Notes: generated by a model from the letters alone, not told the origin. Shown: positions 1-7,691, counted from the stretch's first letter. The stretch: 33,633 nucleotides of DNA from Actinomycetales bacterium (GCA_022701985.1 JAKONK010000039.1:1-33633); one strand, 5' to 3'. A program made the numbers and translations.

Positions 1-211
1 CGGCCTCGACGCTGTCCAGGGCCCACTCGGTGGTGCCGTTGAAGCCCAGGACCTGCCCGGAGGCGAGGTCCTGGGCCTCGATGGTCATGTCCGAGACCAC
101 GAAGACGTCGCCGTCCATCTCGCGGTCGGGGATGACGAACCTGTCGCCCTTCGCGGGCAGCCAGACCAGGCCGGCGTCCTTCAGGGCACGCGCGCTCGTG
201 AGGGAGGTCAC
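1..211 (-). CDS. CpaE-like small protein, 3' end outside window
   Basis: About 70 N-terminal residues are visible and the gene runs off the left edge. The start is a GTG at 211-209, giving VTSLTSARALKDAGLVWLPA. Further on the protein contains GDRFVIPDREMD, VFVVSDMTIE and GFNGTTEWALDSVE. This pattern matches a short actinobacterial family (roughly 130-150 residues) that databases usually label 'pilus assembly protein CpaE'. It is much smaller than true CpaE ATPases and no Walker motif is seen, so a pilus role is not supported here. It lies 22 bases downstream of the DUF3072 gene on the same strand and may be cotranscribed with it. The function is unknown. Confidence 0.75.
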   Translation of the reverse strand, partial: MTSLTSARALKDAGLVWLPAKGDRFVIPDREMDGDVFVVSDMTIEAQDLASGQVLGFNGTTEWALDSVEA

Positions 212-233
212 CGGCCCAGCCTGCCCCAGCGGC

Positions 234-485
234 TCAGCTGTCGGAGACGCGGGCGCTGCGGCCCTTCAGCTCGTCGATCATCTCCGAGGCGTGCGCCTTG
301 GTGATGCCGTCGGGGACCTCCTCGCCGGCCTCGTGGGCCAGGGTGGTCAGGTAGCTGATCTGCGCGCCGGTGGCGGGCTCGCCGCCGGTCACCCAGGTCT
401 CGGGGTCCTTGACGGCGGTGGGGTCGTCCTGGGCGCCGGTGCCGGCGTGCTCGGGGTTGGTCTGGTCGTTCGTCTGCTCGGTCAT
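234..485 (-). CDS. DUF3072 domain protein
   Basis: An 83-residue acidic protein beginning MTEQTNDQTNPEHAGTG. The N-terminal 35 residues look disordered. The conserved part is EPATGAQISYLTTLAHEAGE followed by ITKAHASEMIDELKG, which is the DUF3072 signature (a small helical domain of unknown function common in actinobacteria). ATG is the start. There is no Shine-Dalgarno sequence, but TAGGTT sits 7 bases upstream, so the mRNA may be leaderless. The coding strand is opposite to the epimerase at 555, which is divergent. The biochemical role is unknown. Confidence 0.85.
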   Translation of the reverse strand: MTEQTNDQTNPEHAGTGAQDDPTAVKDPETWVTGGEPATGAQISYLTTLAHEAGEEVPDGITKAHASEMIDELKGRSARVSDS

Positions 486-498
486 GTGTGCGAACCTA
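486..498 (-). promoter_or_regulatory. leaderless-type -10 element for the DUF3072 gene
   Basis: Read on the minus strand, TAGGTT (498-493) matches the actinobacterial TANNNT -10 element. It is followed by 7 bases and then the ATG at 485. This spacing would start transcription at or next to the start codon. The same arrangement recurs at 29106-29111, 29167-29172 and 32827-32832. Confidence 0.5.
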
Positions 499-554
499 GA
501 TCGCCCCCCGCGCTTCCGCTCGCCAAGAGCCGGGGGCCGTGGTCGGCTCGACCC

Positions 555-1622
555 ATGGCTCCTCCCCGCCGCGTCCTGGTGACCGGCGCCACCGGCAACG
601 TCGGCTCCGCGCTGCTGCGCCGCCTGGCCCGCGAGGGCGTCGCGGTGAGCGGCGTCGCCCGCCGCGTCCCGCCGCCGCAGCCGGGCGTCGACGTGCGCTG
701 GCACGGCATCGACCTGACCGCCGGGTGGGCCACCGGGGCGCTGAGGGAGGCGATGGACGACGTCGACGCCGTCGTCCACCTGGCCTGGCGCATCCAGCCG
801 AGCCGCACCCCCGCCGCCCGCGCGGTGATGCGCACCACGAACGTCGAGGGCACCCGCGCGGTCGTGACCGCCGCCGTCGAGGCGGGCGTGCCGCACCTGG
901 TGCACGCCTCGTCGGTGGGCGTCTACGCCCCCGTGCCCCAGGAGGCGCAGCGCACCGGCCGCAAGCCGTCGGTCGACGAGTCCTGGCCCCGCAGCGGCGT
1001 CGAGACCTCCCCCTACAGCCGCGACAAGGTCGCCGCCGAGGACCTCCTCGACGAGGTCGAGCGGTCGGGCACCGGGACGGCGCTCGCCCGCGTGCGGCCC
1101 GGCCTGGTGCTGCAGCGCGCGGCCGGCAGCGAGATCGCCCGCTACTTCGGCGGGCCGCTGCTGCCGGTGGGCCTGCTGGGCAGGCTGCCGCTGCTCCCCC
1201 TGCCGGACGCCTTCGTCGCCCCCGTGGTGCACGCCGACGACCTCGCCGACGGCTTCTGGCGCGTCCTCGCCGCGGGCGGCACCGGCGCGTTCAACGCCGC
1301 GGCGGCGGACGGGCTCGGTCCCGACGAGATCGCCGCCGGGCTCGGCGCCCGCCGGCGCGTCAGGGCCCCGGTGTCGCTGCTGCGGCGCGCTGCGGAGGTC
1401 AGCTGGCACGCGCGGCTGCAGCCCACCGACCCGGGCTGGGTCGACCTCGGCGCCGGCGCCCCCCTCATGGACTGCTCGCGCCTGCGCGGCCTGGGCTGGG
1501 AGCCGCAGGTCTCGGCGACCGCAGCCCTGGCCGACCTCGTCTCCGGGATGCGCTCCGGCGCCGGGGGCGGCACGCCCGCGCTCGCCCCCCGGGGCCTGCT
1601 GCACGGGCGGAGGGCGGCGTGA
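555..1622 (+). CDS. NAD(P)-dependent epimerase/dehydratase (extended SDR)
   Basis: The protein has 355 residues from ATG 555. This start is chosen because the Rossmann motif follows at once (MAPPRRVLVTGATGNVGSAL), with the TGxxGxxG nucleotide-binding loop at residues 9-16. Extended-SDR features follow: DDVDAVVHLAWR, TNVEGTRAVV, HASSVGVYAP (Ser of the active site), and YSRDKVAAE with the YxxxK catalytic pair. The substrate is not predictable; related proteins are annotated as NAD-dependent epimerases or nucleoside-sugar epimerases. The stop codon overlaps the GTG start of udgX (GTGA), so the two genes are probably translationally coupled. Longer open frames upstream of 555 have no family resemblance and were not used. 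Confidence 0.85.
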   Translation: MAPPRRVLVTGATGNVGSALLRRLAREGVAVSGVARRVPPPQPGVDVRWHGIDLTAGWATGALREAMDDVDAVVHLAWRIQPSRTPAARAVMRTTNVEGTRAVVTAAVEAGVPHLVHASSVGVYAPVPQEAQRTGRKPSVDESWPRSGVETSPYSRDKVAAEDLLDEVERSGTGTALARVRPGLVLQRAAGSEIARYFGGPLLPVGLLGRLPLLPLPDAFVAPVVHADDLADGFWRVLAAGGTGAFNAAAADGLGPDEIAAGLGARRRVRAPVSLLRRAAEVSWHARLQPTDPGWVDLGAGAPLMDCSRLRGLGWEPQVSATAALADLVSGMRSGAGGGTPALAPRGLLHGRRAA

Positions 1623-2263
1623 CCGAGCAGCTGGAGCGCCCGGGAGCCCAGGAGTGGGTGCCCGAGCACCCCGACAGCATCGACGCGCTGCGCGCCGCGG
1701 CCCCCGCCTGCCGGGGCTGCGAGCTGTGGGAGCCCGCGACGCAGGTCGTGTTCTCGGCCGGCAACTCCCACGCCGACGTCGCGCTGGTCGGCGAGCAGCC
1801 CGGTGACGCCGAGGACACCCGCGGCATCCCCTTCGTCGGCCCCGCAGGGCAGCTGCTGCAGCGGGCCCTGGAGGAGGCCGGCCTGGCCCGCGACCGGGTC
1901 TACGTGACCAACGCCGTGAAGCACTTCCGCTTCACGCCCCGCGGCAACCGGCGCATCCACGCCACCCCCGAGACCAGCCACGTCGCCGCCTGCAGGCCGT
2001 GGCTGGCCGAGGAGCTGCGGCTCGTCGACCCGCAGGTGGTGGTCCTGCTGGGTGCCACGGCCGCCAAGGCCCTGCTCGGCCCGTCGGTCCGGATCGGCAA
2101 GGACCGCGGCCACCCGATCGAGCGCGAGACGAGCCAGGGGGTGAGGACGTTCTTCGTCACCACCCACCCGTCAGCCGTGCTGCGCACCCCCGAGGACGCC
2201 CGCGACGCCGCCTACGCGGCCCTCGTCGAGGACCTGCGCACCGTGGTGGGCCTGCTCACCTGA
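1619..2263 (+). CDS. udgX: UdgX-family uracil-DNA glycosylase
   Basis: This 214-residue protein (GTG start overlapping the epimerase stop) belongs to the family 4-like uracil-DNA glycosylase superfamily. Its motifs are GEQPGDAEDTRGIPFVGPAG (the UdgX form of motif A), TNAVKHFRF and the C-terminal HPSAVLR. The decisive feature is GNRRIHATP around residues 110-118. It resembles the KRRIH insertion of UdgX proteins, in which the histidine (here H114) forms a covalent bond with the abasic sugar after uracil removal. Family knowledge therefore predicts a suicide-type uracil-DNA binding enzyme rather than a normal turnover glycosylase. CRGCELW near the N terminus and the cysteines around residue 125 could contribute to an Fe-S cluster, as in family 4. 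The pairing with an epimerase looks incidental. Confidence 0.88.
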   Translation: MTEQLERPGAQEWVPEHPDSIDALRAAAPACRGCELWEPATQVVFSAGNSHADVALVGEQPGDAEDTRGIPFVGPAGQLLQRALEEAGLARDRVYVTNAVKHFRFTPRGNRRIHATPETSHVAACRPWLAEELRLVDPQVVVLLGATAAKALLGPSVRIGKDRGHPIERETSQGVRTFFVTTHPSAVLRTPEDARDAAYAALVEDLRTVVGLLT

Positions 2264-2309
2264 CGCTCACCTGCGGCTCACCTGCGGCTCACCTGTGGCT
2301 CACCTGTGG
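2255..2309 (+). repeat. five tandem copies of an 11-bp unit
   Basis: Units: CTCACCTGACG (2255-2265), CTCACCTGCGG (2266-2276 and 2277-2287), CTCACCTGTGG (2288-2298 and 2299-2309). The first copy contains the last codons and stop codon of udgX. The final part leads into an inverted copy, CAGGTGAG, that overlaps the stop codon of the convergent DUF1684 gene. The repeat therefore fills the whole junction between two convergent genes. Confidence 0.9.
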
Positions 2310-2319
2310 CTCAGGTGAG
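2299..2319. terminator. hairpin between convergent genes
   Basis: CTCACCTG (2299-2306) and CAGGTGAG (2312-2319) form a perfect 8-bp stem with a 5-base loop. The hairpin lies between udgX and the DUF1684 gene and overlaps the latter's stop codon. There is no U-tract. It could act as a bidirectional terminator. Confidence 0.5.
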
Positions 2320-2928
2320 CTCGCCCGCCTCCACGGGGGCCTGCAGGCGGTTACCGGGAGGGGCCAGCGGGCAGGCCCAGGCCGGGTCGTAGGCGCACGA
2401 GGGGTTGTAGAGGAAGTTCAGGTCGACGACGACCGTCCCGTCGCCGCTGCCGTCACCACCACCGCCGAGGTCTGCGCCCTTGACGGTGTCGAGCAGGTAG
2501 CGCCCGCCGCCGTAGCTGCTCGAGCCGGAGGAGGCGTCGCGCACCGGCAGCCAGACGCCGCCGCCGTAGCCGGCGAGCCACCACAGGTCGAGCGGGCCCA
2601 GCGGCGTCGCCACCCGCCCGAGGCGGTGGAACACGACCTCGCCGTCGGTGCCCGTGGTCACGTCCAGCTGGTGGGGCTCCGCGGCCTCGACGGGCAGCTC
2701 CCAGCGCAGGTCGGGGTCGTAGGGGGCCACGGGAAGGCCGGTCCGGCGGCGAGCGTCGTCGGGCGCGAGGGGGCTGTCGGGGTGGGTGGCGTAGAGCTCG
2801 TCGCGCGCCGTGCGCCACAGCTCGTGGGCCTGCGCCGGGCCGCGCGACCGGGCCGCGCTGCGCACGTCGGCGTACAGCTCCGCGACGCGGCGGCGGTAGT
2901 CGAGCAGGGTCAGCGATCCGGTGCCCAC
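2311..2928 (-). CDS. DUF1684 family protein
   Basis: A 205-residue protein with a GTG start. It begins with a helical segment (LLDYRRRVAELYADVR, WRTARDELYATHPDSPL) and ends with the family signature DLNFLYNPSCAYDPAWACPL followed by PPGNRL. This signature is typical of DUF1684, a conserved actinobacterial and Bacteroidetes family of unknown biochemical function. No signal peptide is seen. It starts 4 bases after the App1-type gene stops and is the last gene of a five-gene minus-strand run. A glycine/serine-rich stretch (SSGSSSYGGG and GGGGDGSGDG) interrupts the C-terminal half and may be a flexible loop specific to this lineage. Confidence 0.85.
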   Translation of the reverse strand: MGTGSLTLLDYRRRVAELYADVRSAARSRGPAQAHELWRTARDELYATHPDSPLAPDDARRRTGLPVAPYDPDLRWELPVEAAEPHQLDVTTGTDGEVVFHRLGRVATPLGPLDLWWLAGYGGGVWLPVRDASSGSSSYGGGRYLLDTVKGADLGGGGDGSGDGTVVVDLNFLYNPSCAYDPAWACPLAPPGNRLQAPVEAGELT

Positions 2929-2932
2929 GCGC

Positions 2933-4219
2933 TCAGCCCTCGTCCTCGGTGTCGTCGGTGGTGTTGTCGGCGACGTGCTCGTCGGGGCTCACCCAGACCC
3001 GGCGGGCCAGGGGCACCCCGGCCTGGCGCAGCTGGTGGGCCAGGCCCTCGCCATCGGGTGCGCGGACCTCGCGCAGCTCGTCGATGCCCTCCGCGCGGGC
3101 CGAGGCCGACACCGGCACCGGGAGCACGTGCGAGAGCACCTGCTCGGCGGCGGTGAGCTGGCGGATGGCGATGGCGCGGACGTTCTCGGGGTGCTCCCGG
3201 GCGAACTCGCCGTAGATCTCCGGGTCGTGCTGGCCGTCGTCGCCGACCAGGAGCCACCGCACCTGCGGCAGCTCCTCGGCGAGGCGGCGCAGCTGCGCCC
3301 GCTTGTGCTCCTGCCCGCTGCGGAACCAGCCGGTGTTGGTGGGGCCCCAGTCGGTGAGCAGCAGCGGACCGGCGGGGTAGCCGTGCCGGACCATGAAGCG
3401 GGTCAGCGTGGGCGCGGCGTTCCACGCCCCCGTCGACAGGTAGAGGACCGGAGCGCCCTCGTGCGCCCTCTGCACCGCGTTGAGGAGGTCGGCCATGCCC
3501 GGCACGGGGCTGCGGGCCTGCTCGTGCAGCACGAAGGTGTTCCAGGCCGCGATGAGGGGGCGGGGCAGGGAGGTCACCATGACGGTGTCGTCGATGTCGG
3601 AGACGATCCCGTCGCGCTGGTCGGCGCCGACCACGGTCACCGTCGCCCGCACCGCGTGGCCGACCCGCTCGTCGGGGTCGGCGCGCCCGGGCGGCTCGGT
3701 GGAGAAGTGCACGTGGTGCACGCCCTCCGGCAGGTCCGACGGCAGGCGCGCGTCGATGTAGCCGCCGCGCTCGCTCACGAGCTCGTGGACCTGGTCACCG
3801 ACGGTCACCCACACGGTCACCCCCGTCACGGGGGCGCTGATGAACGCCCGCCACCCGCGCAGGGCCGTCACGGCGCGCTCGCGCAGCTGGTCGCGGTCGA
3901 GGGGACCGGTCCAGTCGCGCAGGGCGGCGGCGGCGGGCGTCTCGGCGCCGTCGCGGTCGTCGTCGCCCTCCCGCGGGCCGTCGTCGCCCTCGTCCGGCGG
4001 GCGCGTGGCCAGCACCCGCCCGAGGACGCGGACCCAGCCCTCGCCGCCGTAGCCGGCGTACCCGAGCACGCGCGGCGTCCAGCCGCGGCGCCGCAGCGCG
4101 GTGGCCAGGATCCGGTTGAGCCGGTCCTCGAGGCGGGCCGCCGCGTGGCGCTCCCGCGGGTCCTTCGCGCGTGCCGGGCTCACGGGCGGCGAGTCTGCCA
4201 GGTGGGAGCGGCGCCGCAT
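2933..4219 (-). CDS. App1-type (DUF2183) phosphatase
   Basis: The protein has 428 residues. ATG 4219 is chosen because it overlaps the stop of the upstream HNH gene (TGATG); a GTG one codon earlier is possible. Residues 1-100 include an acidic low-complexity stretch. The C-terminal catalytic domain has the HAD-like motif SDIDDTV (D208, D210), LYLSTGAWN near 260, K306, and VGDDGQHDPEIY near 325. These match the DUF2183/App1 domain, related to phosphatidate phosphatases of the lipin/LNS2 type, so a Mg-dependent phosphatase acting on a phospholipid or other phosphoester is likely. No signal peptide or membrane segment is evident. The C-terminal tail is strongly acidic. The substrate in bacteria is not established. 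Confidence 0.85.
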   Translation of the reverse strand: MRRRSHLADSPPVSPARAKDPRERHAAARLEDRLNRILATALRRRGWTPRVLGYAGYGGEGWVRVLGRVLATRPPDEGDDGPREGDDDRDGAETPAAAALRDWTGPLDRDQLRERAVTALRGWRAFISAPVTGVTVWVTVGDQVHELVSERGGYIDARLPSDLPEGVHHVHFSTEPPGRADPDERVGHAVRATVTVVGADQRDGIVSDIDDTVMVTSLPRPLIAAWNTFVLHEQARSPVPGMADLLNAVQRAHEGAPVLYLSTGAWNAAPTLTRFMVRHGYPAGPLLLTDWGPTNTGWFRSGQEHKRAQLRRLAEELPQVRWLLVGDDGQHDPEIYGEFAREHPENVRAIAIRQLTAAEQVLSHVLPVPVSASARAEGIDELREVRAPDGEGLAHQLRQAGVPLARRVWVSPDEHVADNTTDDTEDEG

Positions 4220-4596
4220 CACGACGCGGCCGGGTGCGCCCGCGCCAGGCGCCGCAGCTGGCCCGCCAGGTACGGTCGCGCCCGCCGCTGCCCGCCCCGC
4301 GCGGCGATGGCGGCGTCGAGCGAGGTCAGGGCGGCCGCGAGCGCGCCGGCGTCCGGCTGCCAGCCGCGCCCCGAGCACTCGAGGAGCCAGTCGACGGGAG
4401 TGGTGTGGCCGCGCTGGCCGTTGCAGCGGCGGCAGGCCGCGACCTCGTTCTCCGCCCAGCTGGGGCCGCCCTTCACGCGCGGCACGAGGTGGTCGGTGGT
4501 GGGCGGGACGAGCGCCGAGAAGGCGCGGCCGCACCACAGGCAGCGCCCGCCCTGGCGCCCGACGGCCTCCTCGAGCCGGCTGGACCTCGCGCTCAC
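4219..4596 (-). CDS. HNH endonuclease
   Basis: A compact 125-residue protein with a GTG start. The core is CLWCGR (zinc knuckle), then TTDHLVPRVKGGPSWAENE with the HNH catalytic DH and the central Asn, then CRRCNGQRGH (second zinc knuckle). This is the C4-zinc HNH nuclease layout. The remainder is an alanine/arginine-rich helical tail. It lies 7 bases after the alcohol dehydrogenase and overlaps the App1 gene by one base. Stand-alone HNH proteins of this kind are common in actinobacteria. They may nick DNA or serve in restriction or repair, but no partner is visible here. No intron or mobile-element signs surround it. Confidence 0.85.
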   Translation of the reverse strand: MSARSSRLEEAVGRQGGRCLWCGRAFSALVPPTTDHLVPRVKGGPSWAENEVAACRRCNGQRGHTTPVDWLLECSGRGWQPDAGALAAALTSLDAAIAARGGQRRARPYLAGQLRRLARAHPAAS

Positions 4597-4603
4597 CGGC
4601 GGC

Positions 4604-5836
4604 TCACGGGGTGAAGACGATCTTGACCGTGCCGTCCCGCTTCTCCTGGAACTGCTCGTAGGCCTCGGCCGCCTGCTCGAGCGGCACGCGGTGGGTGGCG
4701 AAGGTGTCCACGCCCAGGGGGTCGGCGTCGGTCAGCAGCGGCAGGATGTCGGGCACCCAGCGGTGCACGTTCGCCTGCCCCATCCGGAGCTGGACCTGCC
4801 GGTCGAACATGTAGAGCATCGGCATCGGGTCGGCGGCGCCGCCGTAGACGCCGGACAGGGAGATGGTGCCGCCGCGGCGGACCAGGTCGACGGCGGTGTG
4901 CAGCGCGCTGAGCCTGTCGACGCCCGTCGTGGCCATCATCTTCTGGGCGACGGCGTCGGGCACGAACCCCAGCGCGGTGTGCGCGGCCTTGGCCACGGGC
5001 GAGCCGTGCGCCTCCATGCCGACGGCGTCGATGACGGCGTCGGCGCCGCGGCCGCCGGTGAGGTCGCGGACGGCGCCGACCAGGTCGTCCGTGGCCTGCG
5101 GGTCGATGGTGCGGACGGCGCCGCCGAGGTGGGCCTCGACCCGGGCGCGGCGCTCCGCCACCAGGTCGATCCCGATGACCTCCTCGACCCCGAGGTGGGC
5201 GGCGATGCGGGCGCACATGTCGCCGATGGGCCCGAGCCCGAGGACGACCAGCGATCCGACCCGCGAGCCGTGCTGCCGGCTGCTGGTGGGGCCCTGGCCG
5301 ACCCCGGCGTAGGCCACGGCCTGCCAGGCGGTGGGGAGCACGTCCGAGAGGTAGAGGTACCGGTCGTCCGGGACGCCCTCGGGGACCTTGATCGGCCCGT
5401 AGTGCGCCTGCGGCACCCGCAGGTACTCGGCCTGACCGCCGGGGACCTGCCCGTACAGCTTGGTGTAGCCGAACAGCGAGGCGCCGAAGCCGCCGATCGG
5501 GGTCTCGTGGTTCTGGGTGGTCTCGCACTGGCTCTGCAGCCCGGTGGAGCACGTGGCGCACGAGCCGCAGGAGATGTTGAACGGGACCACCACGCGGTCG
5601 CCCGGCCTGATGTGCGTGACGCCCGAGCCGACCTCCTCCACGATCCCCATCGGCTCGTGGCCGAGCACGTCACCCGGGTCGAGGAAGGGTCCCATCACCT
5701 CGTACAGGTGGAGGTCGGAGCCGCACAGCGCCGTCGAGGTGATCCTGACGACGGCGTCGGTCGGCTCCTGGATGCTCGGGTCGGGGACCGTCTCCACGGA
5801 GACCTTCCGCTTGCCCTGCCAGGTGAGTGCTCGCAC
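4604..5836 (-). CDS. zinc-dependent alcohol/formaldehyde dehydrogenase-like (MDR)
   Basis: The protein has 410 residues and a GTG start; an AGGGGA Shine-Dalgarno sequence lies about 5 bases upstream. Catalytic zinc ligands are in TALCGSDLH and GHEPMGIVEEVG. Structural zinc cysteines are in CGSCATCSTGLQSQC. The NAD-binding loop is VVLGLGPIGDMCARIA. The pattern fits the glutathione-independent formaldehyde dehydrogenase-like branch of medium-chain dehydrogenases, probably NAD-dependent. It lies 9 bases after the metallophosphoesterase and 7 before the HNH gene. A second member of the same superfamily occurs at 23799-25016 and is a better match to true FdhA. The substrate is inferred only at the level of a primary alcohol or aldehyde. 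Confidence 0.85.
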   Translation of the reverse strand: MRALTWQGKRKVSVETVPDPSIQEPTDAVVRITSTALCGSDLHLYEVMGPFLDPGDVLGHEPMGIVEEVGSGVTHIRPGDRVVVPFNISCGSCATCSTGLQSQCETTQNHETPIGGFGASLFGYTKLYGQVPGGQAEYLRVPQAHYGPIKVPEGVPDDRYLYLSDVLPTAWQAVAYAGVGQGPTSSRQHGSRVGSLVVLGLGPIGDMCARIAAHLGVEEVIGIDLVAERRARVEAHLGGAVRTIDPQATDDLVGAVRDLTGGRGADAVIDAVGMEAHGSPVAKAAHTALGFVPDAVAQKMMATTGVDRLSALHTAVDLVRRGGTISLSGVYGGAADPMPMLYMFDRQVQLRMGQANVHRWVPDILPLLTDADPLGVDTFATHRVPLEQAAEAYEQFQEKRDGTVKIVFTP

Positions 5837-5845
5837 ACCCGTCCC

Positions 5846-6409
5846 CTACCCGCGCCGCACCACCTCACGCACGACGTCGCGCAGGGCGCCGCCGTCGACC
5901 ACCGCCGTCATGAGCGTGCAGTCGGGCTGGCGGCGCCGGTCGGTGGGCGAGCCGGGGTTGAGCAGCCGGAGCGCTCCCCCGTCGGGCCTGGTCGCGGTGG
6001 TGTCCCAGGGGATGTGGCTGTGCCCGAAGACCAGGACGTCCGCCGGCTCGTCGCCGACCCCGAAGCGCTCGGCGCAGCGCCGCTCGCGACCTGCGGCAGC
6101 GCCCGTCTCGTGCACGACGGCGAGGCGCAGCCCCTGGACGTCGACCCGGGCCACCTCGGGCAGGCGCGCGTGCAGCTCGGGGCCGTCGTTGTTGCCGGCG
6201 ACCCCCACCAGGCGGGCGCCGGTGGCGGCGCAGCGCTCGAGGAGGTCGTCCAGGAGGTCCTCGTGCACCCAGTCACCGGCGTGGACGAGGACGTCGCCCG
6301 GTCCGAGCGCGTCGACGGCGTCGAGCACCTGCGGCGGCAGGGCGCGGGCCCGCACGGGCACGTGCGTGTCGGCGAGGAGCAGCAGGCGGGTGGCCGGGCG
6401 GGTGGACAC
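5846..6409 (-). CDS. YfcE/MJ0936-type metallophosphoesterase
   Basis: A 187-residue protein. The GTG at 6409 is chosen because the first metal motif follows quickly (RLLLLADTHVPV). Calcineurin-like motifs appear in order: DTH, HAGDWVHED, AGNNDGPEL, and VFGHSHIPW, followed by NPGSPTDRRR. This is the compact phosphodiesterase family (YfcE, MJ0936), which uses two divalent metals and hydrolyses small phosphodiesters. It is the first gene of the minus-strand run and diverges from serA with only 33 bases between start codons. CAGACT lies 6 bases upstream of the GTG and could be a weak -10 element. A much longer open frame continues upstream but is antisense to serA and is not credible. Confidence 0.85.
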   Translation of the reverse strand: MSTRPATRLLLLADTHVPVRARALPPQVLDAVDALGPGDVLVHAGDWVHEDLLDDLLERCAATGARLVGVAGNNDGPELHARLPEVARVDVQGLRLAVVHETGAAAGRERRCAERFGVGDEPADVLVFGHSHIPWDTTATRPDGGALRLLNPGSPTDRRRQPDCTLMTAVVDGGALRDVVREVVRRG

Positions 6410-6442
6410 GGCCCCAGTCTGCGTCCGGCAGGATGGGCGCCC

Positions 6443-7660
6443 GTGACCGATCGTCAGGGGCCCACCCGCACCGCCCTGCTGCTGGAGAACATCCACCCCC
6501 TGGCCGTGGAGGTCCTCGAGGCGTCCGGCACCTCCGTGCAGCGCCGCATGGGCGCGCTCACCGAGGGCGAGCTGGTCCAGGCGCTCCCCGGGGTGCAGCT
6601 GCTGGGCATCCGGTCGACCACCCACGTCACCGAGGCCGTGCTCGACGCCGCCCCCGACCTGGTGGCCATCGGCGCGTTCTGCATCGGCACCAACCAGATC
6701 GACCTCGAGGCGGCCGCCGCCCGCGGCATCGCGGTCTTCAACGCCCCGTTCTCTAACACCCGCAGCGTGGTGGAGCTGGTGCTCGCCGAGGTCATCGCCC
6801 TGACCCGCCAGCTGACGGTCTTCGACGACGCGCTGCACGCGGGCGTGTGGCAGAAGTCGGCGGCCGGCTCCCACGAGGTGCGCGGGCGCACCCTGGGCAT
6901 CGTCGGCTACGGCAACATCGGGAGCCAGCTCTCGGTGGTCGCCGAGGCCCTCGGCATGCGCGTGGTCTTCTACGACACCGCCGAGAAGCTGGCCATGGGC
7001 AACGCCGTCCGCCTGTCCAGCCTGGAGGAGGTGCTGGCCCTGGCCGACGTCGTGACCCTCCACGTCGACGGCCGCGCCGGCAACGGGGGCCTGTTCGGGG
7101 CCCCGCAGTTCGCGGCCATGAAGCCGGGCGCGATCTTCCTCAACCTGTCGCGCGGCTTCGTGGTCGACCACGGGGCGCTGCGCGACCACCTGGTCTCGGG
7201 GCACCTGTCGGGTGCTGCCGTCGACGTCTTCCTCGACGAGCCCCGCCGCAACGGCGACCCGTTCGACTCGCGGCTGCGCGGTCTGCCGAACGTCATCCTC
7301 ACCCCGCACGTCGGCGGGTCGACCGAGGAGGCCCAGGAGGACATCGGCCGCTTCGTGGCGGGCAAGCTGCGCGACTTCGCCGCCCACGGCAGCACGTCGC
7401 TGTCGGTCAACATGCCGCAGGTCGTCACCGACGGCGGCCACGCGACGCGGCTGGGGCACCTGCACCAGAACGTCCCGGGGGTGCTGGCCTCGGTGAACTC
7501 GATCCTGGCGCGGCACGGCGTCAACGTCGTGGGCCAGTCGCTGACCACGCGCGGGCAGCTGGGCTACGTCGTCACCGACGTGCCCGGCCCCGTCGACGAG
7601 GCCGCCGTCGAGGAGCTGCGCGCGATGCCGGAGACCGTCAGGGTGCGCGTGCTCCGCTGA
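6443..7660 (+). CDS. serA: D-3-phosphoglycerate dehydrogenase
   Basis: A 405-residue protein from GTG 6443, the length of the E. coli-type enzyme. It oxidises 3-phosphoglycerate to 3-phosphohydroxypyruvate with NAD, the first step of serine synthesis. Visible motifs: LLGIRSTTHVTE, IGAFCIGTNQIDL, FNAPFSNTRSVVELVLAE, Rossmann loop GYGNIGSQ, catalytic Arg in LNLSRGFVVD, Glu in VFLDEPRRNG, and His in LTPHVGGSTEEAQ. The last 70 residues (HQNVPGVLASVNSILARHGV) form an ACT domain, the site of serine feedback in this family. The same reading frame is open for about 3.5 kb upstream, but that part is antisense to other genes. Confidence 0.95.
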   Translation: MTDRQGPTRTALLLENIHPLAVEVLEASGTSVQRRMGALTEGELVQALPGVQLLGIRSTTHVTEAVLDAAPDLVAIGAFCIGTNQIDLEAAAARGIAVFNAPFSNTRSVVELVLAEVIALTRQLTVFDDALHAGVWQKSAAGSHEVRGRTLGIVGYGNIGSQLSVVAEALGMRVVFYDTAEKLAMGNAVRLSSLEEVLALADVVTLHVDGRAGNGGLFGAPQFAAMKPGAIFLNLSRGFVVDHGALRDHLVSGHLSGAAVDVFLDEPRRNGDPFDSRLRGLPNVILTPHVGGSTEEAQEDIGRFVAGKLRDFAAHGSTSLSVNMPQVVTDGGHATRLGHLHQNVPGVLASVNSILARHGVNVVGQSLTTRGQLGYVVTDVPGPVDEAAVEELRAMPETVRVRVLR

Positions 7661-7691
7661 GGGAGCAGCGCCGACGGTCCCCGGCCCGGGG
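7650..7691 (+). terminator. possible weak double hairpin after serA
   Basis: TGCTCC (7650-7655) pairs with GGAGCA (7662-7667), with the serA stop codon in the 6-base loop. A second short stem, CCCCG/CGGGG, lies at 7679-7683 and 7687-7691. Both are short and there is no U-tract, so this is tentative. Confidence 0.3.

Noticed and set aside
4219-4596. HNH gene as part of a mobile intron or phage remnant
   Set aside because: The neighbours overlap or abut it normally. There are no repeats, intron structure or phage genes, and composition is like the surroundings.
2921-6442. Very long plus-strand open frame continuous with serA
   Set aside because: It is antisense to five well-supported minus-strand genes. 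The translation is low-complexity G/A/R/V/H-rich sequence with no family motif; serA begins at 6443.
6410-7691. Upstream extension of the metallophosphoesterase frame to 8065
   Set aside because: The extension is antisense to serA. The phosphoesterase motifs begin right after the GTG at 6409.
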